Shown here: one piece after another, positions 1 to 8,336 of the stretch | How positions within the stretch are numbered: position 1 is the first letter of the stretch | Layout: every line of letters starts with the position of its first letter | Source of the DNA: Sandaracinus sp. | GTDB lineage: Bacteria; Myxococcota_A; Polyangia; Polyangiales; Houyiibacteriaceae | Assembly (NCBI GenBank): GCA_002699025.1 | Contig: PABA01000002.1 | Coordinates: forward strand, 1 to 64,000 | Length of the DNA stretch: 64,000 bases | Direction: 5' to 3' | The notes under the pieces: generated by a model | Seen by the model: the letters and a program-made list of their open reading frames with translations, nothing else | Database searches by the model: none | What the model was told of the DNA's origin: nothing | Translations under genes and position numbers: made by a program

Positions 1-108
1 CGCTGTTGCTCTGGCTCGCGCTGTTGCTCTGGCTCGCGCTGTTGCTCTGGCTCGCGCTGTTGCTCTGGCTCGCGCTGTTGCTCTGGCTCGCACTGTTGCT
101 CCGGCTCG
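1..108. repeat. 18-bp tandem repeat, six units
   Basis: Six head-to-tail copies of CGCTGTTGCTCTGGCTCG fill positions 1-108. The first five are identical and the sixth differs at two bases. The array probably continues past the left edge. It lies just downstream of the stop codon of the TonB-like gene. The period is a multiple of three, so it is open in several frames (Leu/Trp-rich on the plus strand; Glu-Pro-Glu-Gln-Gln or Ser-Gln-Ser-Asn type on the minus strand), but no start signal supports a gene here. No spacers separate the units, so it is not CRISPR. Confidence 0.95.
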
Positions 109-114
109 CAGCCG

Positions 115-1404
115 CTAATCCACCATCGGGTTCGCGAACTCCACCGTCATGTCGAGCCGCAGCGCCTCCTGGTCGGGCACGAGATCCGCGGGCAGCGGGT
201 CGAAGGGGGCGGCGGCTTCGATGGCGGCGCGGGCGGCGCGGTCCATGTCCTCGAAGCCGGTGGAGCGGATGCGCCGGGGCGGGCGCCTCAGCCTTCCGTC
301 CCGGGCGACCACCAGGCGGTACACGCTGGTGCCCTGGTCCATGGCCAGCGCGCGCTCGCGGGGGAAGACGAGCCGCTCCTCGACCCGGCGGCGCTGGCGG
401 AGGTACCAGCGCCGGTAGCGTGCGCTCGAGGTGTCGAGGGCCGCGAAGTCGCCGCCTCCCGGTCCGTGGGGCGCCGCCCGGCCGCCTTCGCCGCGGCCGC
501 CGCCGGAGCCGGGTGCCCCGCTGCCGCCGACGCCGCCGACGCCCTCGCCCCGCTCGGGGCCGCCGCGCTCGCTCGCGTCGACGACGGATTGCACGAGCTG
601 GCCGGCCAGGCGCTCGGCGTCGGTGTCGTCCCGCACGCGCGACGCCTCCGGCGCGAGCGTCGCGGCGGGCCCCTCGTCCACCGGCGGGCGGCCGAAGGCG
701 ACCCGGGCGGCCTCGCTCCGGCGGGCGCCGCGTCCGCGGAGGATGCCGCGGCCGGGGGAGGGCTCGGCGCTGCCGGCGCGCCCTCGCTCGGGGAGCAGCG
801 GGTCGGGGCCGCGCGCGCCGGCGGGACCGTCGGTCGGGTCGCCGGCGCGGCCCGGGGCGGGGGCCCTGCGCGCGCCCTCGGCCGCGTCGCGGGCGGAGAC
901 GGGGCGGCGCTCCGGGTGCCGTCCCTCGCCCGAAGCGAGGAAGGGCTGGTCGTTCGGGTTCGGCGTCGCGCGCCGGTTCTCCCAGCTCGCCCGGTCGCGC
1001 GCGGTGCGGATGCGCTGGATCTGCGAGACGTGGGGCGCGTTCATGGGCCCGTCCTGCAGCGTCACGCCGTGGGCGCGGTCGGTCAGGAGCACCACCTCCA
1101 TGGCGCCCCGCCCGTCGCCCCGCTCGCCGCGGCTCCGTGCGTCGACGTTCTGGGCGCTGCGCGCGCCGCCCGGCCGAGCTTCGTCCGCGTCGCGCCGCAC
1201 GGCGCCCGAGGGGCCGTCCTCGAGCGGGGCGCTCGCGACGTCGGCGTCGAGCCAGACCAGCTCGGGCGGGAGCAGCGCGTCGGGCGCGGGGAGCTGCCAG
1301 ATCCACAGCGCCAGGCCCAGATGCAGACCGAGCGAGGCGACGACGGTCAGCGCCCAGCCCGAGCGGGCGGGGGTGCGGGAGCGACCATGGGCGAGCGAAG
1401 GCAC
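115..1404 (-). CDS. TonB-like energy-transducer family protein
   Basis: A 429-residue protein with a short basic N-terminus, one membrane anchor (about residues 17-37), a long Pro/Gly/Arg/Asp-rich linker (about 50-330), and a C-terminal TonB-type domain (about 335-429). That domain has the usual start with YLRQRRRVEERLVFPRERAL, then a VYRLVVARDGRL strand and a helix ending in AAPFDPLP. TonB proteins span the periplasm and pass inner-membrane energy to outer-membrane receptors; TonB-C domains also occur in other periplasm-spanning proteins. No ExbB/ExbD neighbour is present, so the receptor partner is unknown. The GTG start lies 8 bases after a TACACT hexamer, which suggests a leaderless mRNA. 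The gene follows the lgt-like gene by 58 bases in the same direction. Confidence 0.75.
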   Translation of the reverse strand: MPSLAHGRSRTPARSGWALTVVASLGLHLGLALWIWQLPAPDALLPPELVWLDADVASAPLEDGPSGAVRRDADEARPGGARSAQNVDARSRGERGDGRGAMEVVLLTDRAHGVTLQDGPMNAPHVSQIQRIRTARDRASWENRRATPNPNDQPFLASGEGRHPERRPVSARDAAEGARRAPAPGRAGDPTDGPAGARGPDPLLPERGRAGSAEPSPGRGILRGRGARRSEAARVAFGRPPVDEGPAATLAPEASRVRDDTDAERLAGQLVQSVVDASERGGPERGEGVGGVGGSGAPGSGGGRGEGGRAAPHGPGGGDFAALDTSSARYRRWYLRQRRRVEERLVFPRERALAMDQGTSVYRLVVARDGRLRRPPRRIRSTGFEDMDRAARAAIEAAAPFDPLPADLVPDQEALRLDMTVEFANPMVD

Positions 1405-1412
1405 GCCCCTTC

Positions 1413-1418
1413 AGTGTA
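1413..1418 (-). promoter_or_regulatory. -10-like hexamer (TACACT) for the TonB-like gene
   Basis: TACACT on the minus strand ends 8 bases before the GTG start. No convincing -35 box is seen at the expected distance. It is listed because the same spacing recurs before many starts in this window. Confidence 0.3.
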
Positions 1419-1462
1419 GGGAGCCGCCCGCCGCGGCGCAGCGAAGCGGTCCGGGGGGCCGC

Positions 1463-2545
1463 CTACTTCTTCTTCCGCTTCTTCTTCTTGCTGCTCGAGC
1501 TCGTCTTCTTCTTCGGCTCGGGCTTCTCGTCGCCGTCCTCGGCTCCCTCGCCGTCCTTCGCGCCGTCCTCGTCGCCCTCACCCTTCTTCAGGCGCATCTC
1601 CTCGGGCACCTCGAGCACCCCCTGGCGCCGCACGTGCATCAGGAAGAGCACGGCGAAGACGAAGAAGCCGATGGAGGCGTAGTGGCCCGGCGTCAGGCCG
1701 AGGTAGCGCGTGTCCGGGTTGCTGACGTCGGTGGCGCGGAGGAAGTCGAGCCCGAAGCGGAAGGGCGTGTAGACGAGCGGGAGCACGGCGCAGAAGAAGC
1801 CCGTTGGGAGGTCGCGCCGATCGCGCAGCCGCCAGAAGACGGCGAAGACGACGATCGAGAAGAGCACCTCGTAGAAGCCGAGGTCGTGGCGGATGACGCC
1901 TTCCTGGCCACCCCAGTTCTCCACGCCCAGGAAGAAGGTCGTCTGCGCGCCCGGGTGGTCGTGCACGACGAAGCAGCCCATGCGCCCGAAGATCCAGCCG
2001 AGCGGGAAGACCCAGCAGCACAGATCGGCCAGGTGCAGGGCCGGGAGCTTGCGCCGCTTCTTCCAGACCCAGACGGCGAAGGCCGCGCCGATGAAGCCGC
2101 CGAAGGAGCTCAGCCCGAGCCACTTCTCGAAGAGCTTCCGCGGGTCCGCGAGGATCTCCATGAGCGCGTCCCGCTCGTAGAAGAGGCCGTTCAGGAAGTA
2201 GCAGGAGACGAAGCCGATCACGATCACGTGCGTGATGAAGTCGGCGAGGTAGGCGCGATCGATGCCCCGCTTCTCGGCCTGATGCTCGGCGACGCGCGTG
2301 CCGAGGAGCACGCCGGTGGCGACGAGCACGCCGAAGGGCTGGATCGGCACCTCCTGGACGTCGAAGAAGAACCAGGCGACCGCGGCGGCTCCGCAGGCGG
2401 TGACGACCGTCGAGAGCGCCGAGCTCCGCCACTTCGGGTTCAGCGCGGCGAGCGCCGAGAGCGCGAGGACGATGCCGACCAGGTGGGGGAGGGGGACGTC
2501 CCACTGATCGAGCTTGAACCACGGAATGTAGAGATAAGCGCCCAC
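1463..2545 (-). CDS. Divergent prolipoprotein diacylglyceryl transferase (Lgt-like)
   Basis: A 360-residue polytopic membrane protein of the Lgt family, whose classical members move diacylglycerol from phosphatidylglycerol to the lipobox cysteine of prolipoproteins. The family match rests on the order of membrane segments, the GR-x-G core (GRMGCFVVHDHPG, residues 187-199) and the PFRFGLDFLR segment (261-270) near the end. Key positions differ from the E. coli enzyme as I align it: the HGG motif His is replaced (LSSFGGFIG, 145-153), the Asn of GN-F is Cys191, and two Glu positions are Asp. The C-terminal 45 residues are an acidic then Lys/Ser-rich tail ending in a run of lysines. Start: GTG, nine bases after a -10-like TAGGGT. 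It could be a true Lgt of a divergent subfamily or a paralogue with another acyl-transfer role. Confidence 0.72.
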   Translation of the reverse strand: MGAYLYIPWFKLDQWDVPLPHLVGIVLALSALAALNPKWRSSALSTVVTACGAAAVAWFFFDVQEVPIQPFGVLVATGVLLGTRVAEHQAEKRGIDRAYLADFITHVIVIGFVSCYFLNGLFYERDALMEILADPRKLFEKWLGLSSFGGFIGAAFAVWVWKKRRKLPALHLADLCCWVFPLGWIFGRMGCFVVHDHPGAQTTFFLGVENWGGQEGVIRHDLGFYEVLFSIVVFAVFWRLRDRRDLPTGFFCAVLPLVYTPFRFGLDFLRATDVSNPDTRYLGLTPGHYASIGFFVFAVLFLMHVRRQGVLEVPEEMRLKKGEGDEDGAKDGEGAEDGDEKPEPKKKTSSSSKKKKRKKK

Positions 2546-2554
2546 GGCGGCCGA

Positions 2555-2582
2555 ACCCTAGTACCCCCGTCCGGAAGTTCAA
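2555..2582 (-). promoter_or_regulatory. Promoter of the lgt-like gene
   Basis: Minus strand TTGAAC (2582-2577), 16-base spacer, TAGGGT (2560-2555). The expected transcription start falls at or within a few bases of the GTG at 2545, so the mRNA would be nearly leaderless. Confidence 0.5.
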
Positions 2583-2624
2583 TGCGGGTGGGCCGGGGGC
2601 GGCTCCCAGGGCCGGTCCTCTCCC

Positions 2625-3626
2625 TCAGGCGGCCGCCAGGCGCGCCTCGGCGAGCTCGCGGGCGATGGCGTCGGCCGGCCGCCGCTCGGCGAGGCTCCGC
2701 TCGAGCACCTCGCGCGCCGTCGCCTCGAGCCGGTCGAAGTGCGGCGCGGCCGGCGAGCCCATGATCGCGCTCGTCACGCCCTCGATCACGGCGCCGGCGG
2801 AGGCGATCACGTCGGGCACGTGGAGCACCTCGCGGCGCACGAGCGTCGCGGCCGCCGCCTCGTCCCGGACGGCGTTGTTGGCGCCCGGGACCACGGCCCA
2901 GGCGTGGAGCGCGCGCACCTCCGCCTCGCCCAGCACGTCGCCGACCGCGCAGGGCATCAGCACGTCGCACTCGGCCTGCAGGATCGCGGCCGGGTCCACG
3001 ACCGTGCCGCCGAGCTCCTCGGCGAGCTCGCGGGCCCGCCCGACGTGGAGATCCGTGAGCTGGAGCCGGGCCCCCTCGGCCGCGAGGGCCCGCGCCGCGG
3101 CCGCGCCGATGGCGCCGCTGCCCTGGATCGCGACGCGGAGGCCCTCGAGCTCCGCTCCCCGCTGCTCGGCGCAGGCGCGCACGCAGCGCACGAGGCCCCG
3201 CGCCACGGCCTCGGCGAGGGGCCCCTCGTCCGTGCGCACGTGCGAGGTGTGCGCCGCCACCGCGGCGAGCTCGGTGGGCCCGGTGCCGAGATCCCCGGCC
3301 GCCAGGTAGAGGCCTCCGAGCTCCTCGATCCGCTGCCCGAGCACGGCGAAGGCGGCCTCGCGCTTCAGGCCCGGGTGGTCGAGCACGACCGTCTTCGCGC
3401 CCCCCGCCCGCAGCCCGGCGAGCGCGCATTTGTAGGTCATGGCCCGGGCCAGGCGGCGGGCGTCGCGCACCGCGTCGAGGTCGGAGGGGTAGGTCCGCGT
3501 GCGGATGCCTCCGGCCGCGGGGCCGAGGCGGAGGTCGTCGAGGCAGAGCACGGCGCGGAGGCCGCTCGTCGCGTCCTGCCAGAAGCAGAGCCGGGGCGCG
3601 TCGCCGAAGCGGGAGAAGAGGTCCAT
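2625..3626 (-). CDS. Glu/Leu/Phe/Val dehydrogenase (leucine-dehydrogenase type)
   Basis: A 333-residue NAD-dependent amino-acid dehydrogenase, similar in length to leucine and phenylalanine dehydrogenases. These enzymes oxidatively deaminate branched-chain or aromatic amino acids to 2-oxo acids in the cytoplasm. Visible family marks are the Gly-rich loop LGPAAGGIR (34-42), the substrate lysine in MTYK (Lys66), the catalytic lysine in AGGAKTVV (Lys78), GDLGTGP around Asp112, and a Rossmann GSGAIG motif near residue 170. The start chosen is the ATG at 3626, which opens directly into the family N-terminus; longer upstream open frame runs antisense to the next gene. Substrate preference cannot be read from the sequence; branched-chain acids are the likeliest guess because myxobacteria make iso-branched fatty acids. 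Confidence 0.85.
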   Translation of the reverse strand: MDLFSRFGDAPRLCFWQDATSGLRAVLCLDDLRLGPAAGGIRTRTYPSDLDAVRDARRLARAMTYKCALAGLRAGGAKTVVLDHPGLKREAAFAVLGQRIEELGGLYLAAGDLGTGPTELAAVAAHTSHVRTDEGPLAEAVARGLVRCVRACAEQRGAELEGLRVAIQGSGAIGAAAARALAAEGARLQLTDLHVGRARELAEELGGTVVDPAAILQAECDVLMPCAVGDVLGEAEVRALHAWAVVPGANNAVRDEAAAATLVRREVLHVPDVIASAGAVIEGVTSAIMGSPAAPHFDRLEATAREVLERSLAERRPADAIARELAEARLAAA

Positions 3627-3725
3627 GGCCGAGGGGTTCTCCCGCGTTCGTGGGCCGGTCGCCAGGCGCGCCCTCACGCCGCCGCTCCTTGCCCGCCGGC
3701 GGGGCGCCGCGCACCATGGGGGGCC

Positions 3726-4832
3726 ATGGATGGGGCGAAGCACGGCGCGTCGCGGACGGGGTTCTCCCTCGGGCTGCTGGTCCTCCTCGGCGGCGCGCTC
3801 GCGTGCGGCGATCCGGGGCGGGGCGCCGGGCGTCGTCCGGAGGGGGCCGTCGCCGTGCGCGGCGCGTCCAGCTTCGACGCGGCGACCCCTCGGCCCGATG
3901 GAGGGCCCCCGGAGCTCGACGCGGGGGCGCCGAGCGTCCGGATCCTCGCGCCCGCGGACGCCGCGAGCTGGCCCCGGGACGACGTGGACGGGGCCCGCTG
4001 GGTGGCGCGCGGGAGCGTCGAGGTCGAGGCGTCGGGGGTGAGCACGCTCGAGCTCGTCGTGGACGGCGAGGCGCGGAGCTCGATGACGGCGCCGGGCGGC
4101 GTCGCGCGCTTCGAGCTGAGCCTCGAGCGGGACGGCGAGCGCGAGATCACCGTGCGGGGCCTGGACGACCTGGGCCTCGAGCGAGCGCGCGACCGGGTGG
4201 GCGTCCGGGTGACCCCGCCCGACGACGGGAGCTGCCACGCGATGCTCGACGCGCTCGGGCTCGACTGGGAGCCGGCCTCGCCCTCGCCGGGCATCACCGA
4301 CCCGGTGCGCGTTCAGCCGACCATCGGCGGGGTCCGCTATCGCTACGTGTCGCGGGACGAGCCGACGGCGATGGTGATGGATTGCGAGCTCGCGCCGCGG
4401 CTCCACCGGCTCTCCGGGCTGGTCCGGGAGCACGGCGTCGACGAGGTCATCCACATCGGCATCTACAACTACCGCTGCATCGGCGGCGGCGACCCGGACT
4501 CCGGGGAGTGCACGCCGAGCCAGCATGCCTACGCGCGGGCCATCGACATCTGGGGGCTCGGCGTCGAGGGGAGCGACGAGGAGTACGTGCTCGAGCGGGA
4601 TTGGGTCATCACCGAAGAGACCTGCCCCGGCGCGCCCGTGGACGAGGCCGATCGGGTCCTCCACGAGGTGGGCTGCGCGATGTGGGAGCGGGGCATCTTC
4701 CAGATCGTGCTGACCCCGAACTACAACGCCGCCCATCGGAACCACTTCCACGTCGACATGACGGACGGCTCGATGTTCATCGGCTACAGCGTCGCCGGCG
4801 TGGACCCGGACGTGCCCCACCTCGGGCACTGA
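3726..4832 (+). CDS. Lipoprotein with extensin-like / M15-type C-terminal domain
   Basis: A 368-residue protein with a lipobox at Cys27 (GGALAC), an Asp/Gly/Pro-rich linker, an immunoglobulin-like stretch (about 70-165), then an extensin-like C-terminal domain (about 170-368). That domain has the M15/VanY-type metal-site pattern SQHAYARAID (His267, Asp274) and NHFHVD (His340/His342). Relatives are peptidoglycan-acting metallopeptidases or proteins of that fold. The likely place of action is the periplasm or outer membrane, on cell wall peptides. The ATG at 3726 is the first start that gives a proper lipoprotein signal. It is divergent from the dehydrogenase and stands alone. Enzyme activity is inferred, not shown. 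Confidence 0.72.
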   Translation: MDGAKHGASRTGFSLGLLVLLGGALACGDPGRGAGRRPEGAVAVRGASSFDAATPRPDGGPPELDAGAPSVRILAPADAASWPRDDVDGARWVARGSVEVEASGVSTLELVVDGEARSSMTAPGGVARFELSLERDGEREITVRGLDDLGLERARDRVGVRVTPPDDGSCHAMLDALGLDWEPASPSPGITDPVRVQPTIGGVRYRYVSRDEPTAMVMDCELAPRLHRLSGLVREHGVDEVIHIGIYNYRCIGGGDPDSGECTPSQHAYARAIDIWGLGVEGSDEEYVLERDWVITEETCPGAPVDEADRVLHEVGCAMWERGIFQIVLTPNYNAAHRNHFHVDMTDGSMFIGYSVAGVDPDVPHLGH

Positions 4833-5106
4833 TTCCGCGCCGCGCTCGCGATCTCGCCGCTTCGCGGGGCGCTGCCCTTCGCAGAGAGCGGCGCGTTGCC
4901 GCTGTCGCGGCCAGCTCGCTGTCGGCGCTTCTCGGCTCGGCTCGGTGCGGGCAGCCGGAGCGAGGTGCGGGCCCAGGGGCTCCGGAGCGGACCGCGCGAA
5001 CGCGACACGCCACGAACCACGAAGGGGGGCGCCGCCGTCCCCGTCCCGCGGCCCGGCCCCACGGGCCGACTTCCTGTCGCATCAGCCGGCCCGTGTGACG
5101 CGCCCC
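4833..5106. other. Gap between converging genes, no feature recognised
   Basis: 274 bases between the extensin-like gene and the J-domain gene. Very GC-rich with small inverted repeats, but no strong hairpin, promoter or credible small gene was found. Confidence 0.5.
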
Positions 5107-5703
5107 TCAGAAGCGGGCTTCGCGGGTCCAGAGGGTGGGGGGGGCGCGGCGGTAGCGCTCGATCCCGTCGAGGACGGCGGTGGCGGCGGCGAAGCCCACG
5201 AGCATGAGGGCGCAAGGGGTCAGGCCGATGCGCCAGTGGAAGGCGGCGAAGGCGAGGAGGCCGAGGGCGGCCAGCGCGGGGCGCTGCTCGACGGGGACGG
5301 GGAAGCTCCAGCTCCGCCGTGGGCGGGCGAGCTCGGCCTCGAAGGCGGCGACGCGCGGATCCTCGGGCGCGGCGGCGTGCGCGCCCCGCGCGGCGAGCGG
5401 CACGTCGCAGCGCGGGCAGCGCTCTCCGGCCGTGTAGCCGTCCCCGCATGCCGGGCAGGCCAGGGGCGCCGGCGGCGGACCCGGGGGCGGGGCCGGCTCG
5501 GGGCGTGCGGCCTCGCGCGGACGGAAGACGTCGCCCTCCCGGAGCCGTCGCGCCTGCGCCCGGAACGCGGCGTGGAGCCGCTTGAAGCGCTCCTCCGCCG
5601 TCGGGTCGCCGGGGTTGGCGTCGGGGTGGTGGCGGCGGGCCAGGCGACGCCAGGCGGCGCGGAGCTCGGCTTCGGTGGTGAGCTGACGGAAGGGGTCGCG
5701 CAT
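5107..5703 (-). CDS. J-domain protein with zinc ribbon and membrane segments
   Basis: A 198-residue protein. Residues 1-60 form a J domain with the invariant HPD tripeptide (His26-Pro-Asp28), the part that stimulates Hsp70 (DnaK) ATPase. A Pro-rich linker leads to a CPAC...CPRC zinc ribbon (about 83-105), and the last third has two hydrophobic stretches (about 145-180) that could be membrane segments. The full DnaJ layout (Gly/Phe region, four CxxCxGxG repeats) is absent, so this is a specialised, probably membrane-tethered, co-chaperone. The start is the ATG directly before the J domain. It has no operon partners; the client is unknown. Confidence 0.75.
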   Translation of the reverse strand: MRDPFRQLTTEAELRAAWRRLARRHHPDANPGDPTAEERFKRLHAAFRAQARRLREGDVFRPREAARPEPAPPPGPPPAPLACPACGDGYTAGERCPRCDVPLAARGAHAAAPEDPRVAAFEAELARPRRSWSFPVPVEQRPALAALGLLAFAAFHWRIGLTPCALMLVGFAAATAVLDGIERYRRAPPTLWTREARF

Positions 5704-5788
5704 CGGTGCGGGGGTGGACAACGGGCTGCCGGGGAAGTTCCGGCGGCCAACCCAGTCTACGCAGATCGTCGCTCTCGCCTCCCCGTGG

Positions 5789-5794
5789 TAGGCC
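5789..5794 (+). promoter_or_regulatory. Extended -10 hexamer (TGG-TAGGCC)
   Basis: TGG directly followed by TAGGCC, which ends 8 bases before the ATG at 5803. No clear -35 box. It fits the recurring short-leader arrangement in this window. Confidence 0.35.
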
Positions 5795-5802
5795 GAAGCC
5801 CC

Positions 5803-6849
5803 ATGGCCTCCGGTCCCGATCTCTCTCGTGCCGCGCTCCTGCTGACGCTCGCGCTCGCCGGCTGCGAGTGTGGCGAGGTCGATCGCCCCGCCCAGGGGGC
5901 GCCTCCCCCGACGCCGTCCGTCGCGGAGTCGGCGGCAGAGCAGGCCGAGCCGCCGAGCGGGCCACCGACCCTCGAGACGCTCGCCACCCTCGCGCCGATC
6001 CCCGCCGTCGCCATCGGCCACTCCCCGGGCGGTGGGCGCTGGGCCGCCGCCGAGGAGGGGCGCATCCACCTCTTCGCGGGCGACCGCGAGCTCCGCGCGT
6101 TCCAGGCGCCCGCCTACCGGGCCCGGGCGGCCGCGCCGCTTCGCCTCGACCGGGACGGCATGCTCTACGCAGGCCCCTATCGCGTGACCGGCGGAGAGCA
6201 CCTCGAGGAGGCCGTCCCGCCCGCTCGCGGCGCCGTCCTCCGGACCCTCCACGGCGATGGCGTCCAGCTGCGCTTGCTCCGCGTGGACGCGCCCGGCGGC
6301 CCCACCCTCGAGCTGGCCCTCCGGCGCGGCGCGTCGACGCAGCACGTCGAGCTCGGCGCGTCCCGGACGGTCGCGTTGGCCCTGGCGCCGGACCGGCTCG
6401 CCGTCGGCGGTGAGCCGATTCGCGTCCTCGATCTCGATGGCGAGCTCCTCTCGGAGCATCCGCGCGGCCGCTACGCCATGCGCCAGCTCGCCTTCCGTGG
6501 CGAGGAGCTCCTCGGCCTCGACGCCGTCGGCGGGCTCCACGTCTTCGCGACGGACCCGCCGCTCCGCTTCCCCGCCCACGAAGGCGCCGGCACCGCCCTC
6601 GCGGTCGGGCACGGCCTGGTCGTCAGCGGCGGCGAGGACGGCGTGGTCCGCGTCTGGGATCCCTCCCGCTGGCCCGAGAGCCCGCTCGTGCCGACCCCGG
6701 GCGCGCCCCCCGCCGAGCCCGTCGCGCGCTTCGATGGGCCCGGGCCCGTCACCGCCCTCGACCTCCACCCCCATCGGCGCGAGCTCCTCGTGGCCTTCCG
6801 CGACGGCCGTCGCGGCCAGCTCCTGCGCCTCGCCCTCCCGGCGCCCTGA
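5803..6849 (+). CDS. Lipoprotein with WD40/PQQ-like beta-propeller repeats
   Basis: A 348-residue protein with a lipoprotein signal (LLTLALAGC) and a short Pro/Glu-rich linker. The rest is made of repeated beta-strand blocks, of which VVSGGEDGVVRVWDPSRWP is a clear WD40-like unit and RIHLFAGDRELRAF another. Such propellers are scaffolds for protein contacts, so a surface or periplasmic scaffold role is a reasonable inference; no catalytic motif is seen. It faces away from the J-domain gene across about 100 bases. The assigned ATG gives the lipoprotein signal and sits 8 bases behind an extended -10 hexamer. Confidence 0.65.
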   Translation: MASGPDLSRAALLLTLALAGCECGEVDRPAQGAPPPTPSVAESAAEQAEPPSGPPTLETLATLAPIPAVAIGHSPGGGRWAAAEEGRIHLFAGDRELRAFQAPAYRARAAAPLRLDRDGMLYAGPYRVTGGEHLEEAVPPARGAVLRTLHGDGVQLRLLRVDAPGGPTLELALRRGASTQHVELGASRTVALALAPDRLAVGGEPIRVLDLDGELLSEHPRGRYAMRQLAFRGEELLGLDAVGGLHVFATDPPLRFPAHEGAGTALAVGHGLVVSGGEDGVVRVWDPSRWPESPLVPTPGAPPAEPVARFDGPGPVTALDLHPHRRELLVAFRDGRRGQLLRLALPAP

Positions 6850-7086
6850 CGCGGCGGGCGCGGCGGTCGGGAAGGCCGAGAGCTGCGCGCGCCGGGCCGC
6901 TCCGGCCCCCAGCCGCGGCGGCCGAGCGCGTCCGCCGCCGCCTCCGCGACGGCGTCGACGTCGTGATCGGTCGTCCCGATCGCGATGCCGCCGAGGGCTC
7001 TCCGGAGGGCCATGCGGCGCCGACGTCCTCGGTGCGCCCCTGGTCCGGCCTGGTCGACGCGGCGCCCCCGACCCCACGCTCTCCCC

Positions 7087-7584
7087 ATGCGCCCGCCCCA
7101 CGCCGCGCCGCCCGGGCCCGATCAGGAGTCCGTGTGGGACTACCCGCGTCCGCCCCGCCTCGAGCCGAGCCCGCGCCGGGTCCGCGTCCTCGTCGCCGGC
7201 GAGCTCCTCGTCGACACCACCCGCGCGCTCCGCCTCCTCGAGACCAGTCACCCACCGAGCTGGTACGTCCCGCCCGCCGACGTCGCCTTCGAGCACCTCC
7301 GCGAGGGCCGCGGGGAGTCCTTCTGCGAGTGGAAGGGCGTCGCCCGCTATTGGGACGTCGTCGTCGGCGCCGAGCGGCGAGCGGGCGCGGCCTGGTCCTA
7401 CCCCACGCCGAGCCCCCGCTACGCGGCCCTGAAGGACCACCTCGCCTTCTACGCGGGGCGCGTCGACGAGTGCTGGGTCGACGACGAGCGCGTCACGCCG
7501 CAGCCCGGCGGCTTCTACGGCGGCTGGGTCACGGCGGACGTCGTGGGCCCGTTCAAGGGCGGTCCGGGCACGCTCGGCTGGTGA
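7087..7584 (+). CDS. DUF427 family protein
   Basis: A 165-residue protein matching the DUF427 family, small beta-rich cytoplasmic proteins of unknown function. The recognisable parts are the strand around RVLVAGELLVDTTRALRLLE, the YVPPADV segment with SFCEWKGVARYWDV, and the late AFYAGRVDECWVDDERV segment. The ATG at 7087 was chosen because the upstream in-frame sequence is Arg/Pro-rich and unlike the family. It converges on the CDGSH gene with a 64-base gap. No operon partner helps to assign a role. Confidence 0.85.
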   Translation: MRPPHAAPPGPDQESVWDYPRPPRLEPSPRRVRVLVAGELLVDTTRALRLLETSHPPSWYVPPADVAFEHLREGRGESFCEWKGVARYWDVVVGAERRAGAAWSYPTPSPRYAALKDHLAFYAGRVDECWVDDERVTPQPGGFYGGWVTADVVGPFKGGPGTLGW

Positions 7585-7648
7585 GGCGCCGCGCGGGGCC
7601 GCGCCAGTCGCGGTCGTGAGCGGCGAGCAGGGCTCACCCCCTCGCGCG

Positions 7649-8302
7649 CTACTCCGCCTGGAAGCCGGCGTCCTTGTGGCTTCCATCGCAGAAGGGCTTG
7701 TTCTTCGACTGCCCGCAGCGACAGAGCGCGCACTTCGTCCCGCGCCAGGCCACGCGCCCGGCGGCGGTCATCAGCGTGACGTTCCCGGAGAGGAGCAGCG
7801 GGCCGTCCTTGGCCCGCTTGATCACCAGCTTCCCGCCGGTCTCCTCGAGCCCCTCGCCGGTCTCGCCGATGGCGCCCCGGTCGGAGAACCCGCTCTGCTC
7901 GTGCGTGTTGTCGCAGAAGGGCTTGTTCTTCGACTGCCCACAACGGCAGAGCGCGGCCCGGAAGCGCACCCCGGGCATGTCCTCGGCGGCGCCCTCGATC
8001 GCGAGATCGCCCCGCACGTAGAGCGGCCCGTGGTTGCTCACCACCACGACGTTCTCGTTCTGCGGGCTCTCCCCCGGGCCCCCGTCCTTCCGCCGCAGGC
8101 TGAGCGCGCCCGTCGGGCAGCGCGTCACCACGTCGACCGTGACGTCCGCCTCGACCTCGTCGGGCCGGCACCAGGGCTTCCGGCCGCCGACGAAGAGCGT
8201 GTTCGCCGCCCGCCCGCACTCGCCGACGTGGATGCAGAGCCGACCGTCCCAATCGACCTCGGCCGCGTCGCCCTCGTAGGTGTGCACCTTCTCGTCGCTC
8301 AT
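7649..8302 (-). CDS. Iron-sulfur protein: Fer4_19-type domain plus two CDGSH domains
   Basis: A 217-residue protein. The N-terminal third is a divergent mono-cluster ferredoxin-like domain (CIHVGECG ... WCRP ... RCPTGAL), followed by two CDGSH-type 2Fe-2S sites, CRCGQSKNKPFCDNTH and CRCGQSKNKPFCDGSH, with the three-Cys-one-His ligand pattern. CDGSH proteins carry labile redox-active 2Fe-2S clusters and act in electron transfer or redox sensing. A double-CDGSH protein fused to a ferredoxin-like module could relay electrons within one chain. The ATG start has a purine-rich ribosome site just upstream (AAGGGGGAAG). The gene is divergent from the membrane protein at 8445. Confidence 0.85.
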   Translation of the reverse strand: MSDEKVHTYEGDAAEVDWDGRLCIHVGECGRAANTLFVGGRKPWCRPDEVEADVTVDVVTRCPTGALSLRRKDGGPGESPQNENVVVVSNHGPLYVRGDLAIEGAAEDMPGVRFRAALCRCGQSKNKPFCDNTHEQSGFSDRGAIGETGEGLEETGGKLVIKRAKDGPLLLSGNVTLMTAAGRVAWRGTKCALCRCGQSKNKPFCDGSHKDAGFQAE

Positions 8303-8336
8303 CGCTTCCCCCTTCGGCGCGTGCTCGCCTGGCCGG

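Noticed and set aside
1-108. CRISPR array
   Set aside because: The units are directly adjacent with no spacers and the period is only 18 bases.
4833-5106. A small gene or structured RNA between the converging genes
   Set aside because: Open frames here lack a start with a ribosome site, and no conserved RNA fold was recognised.
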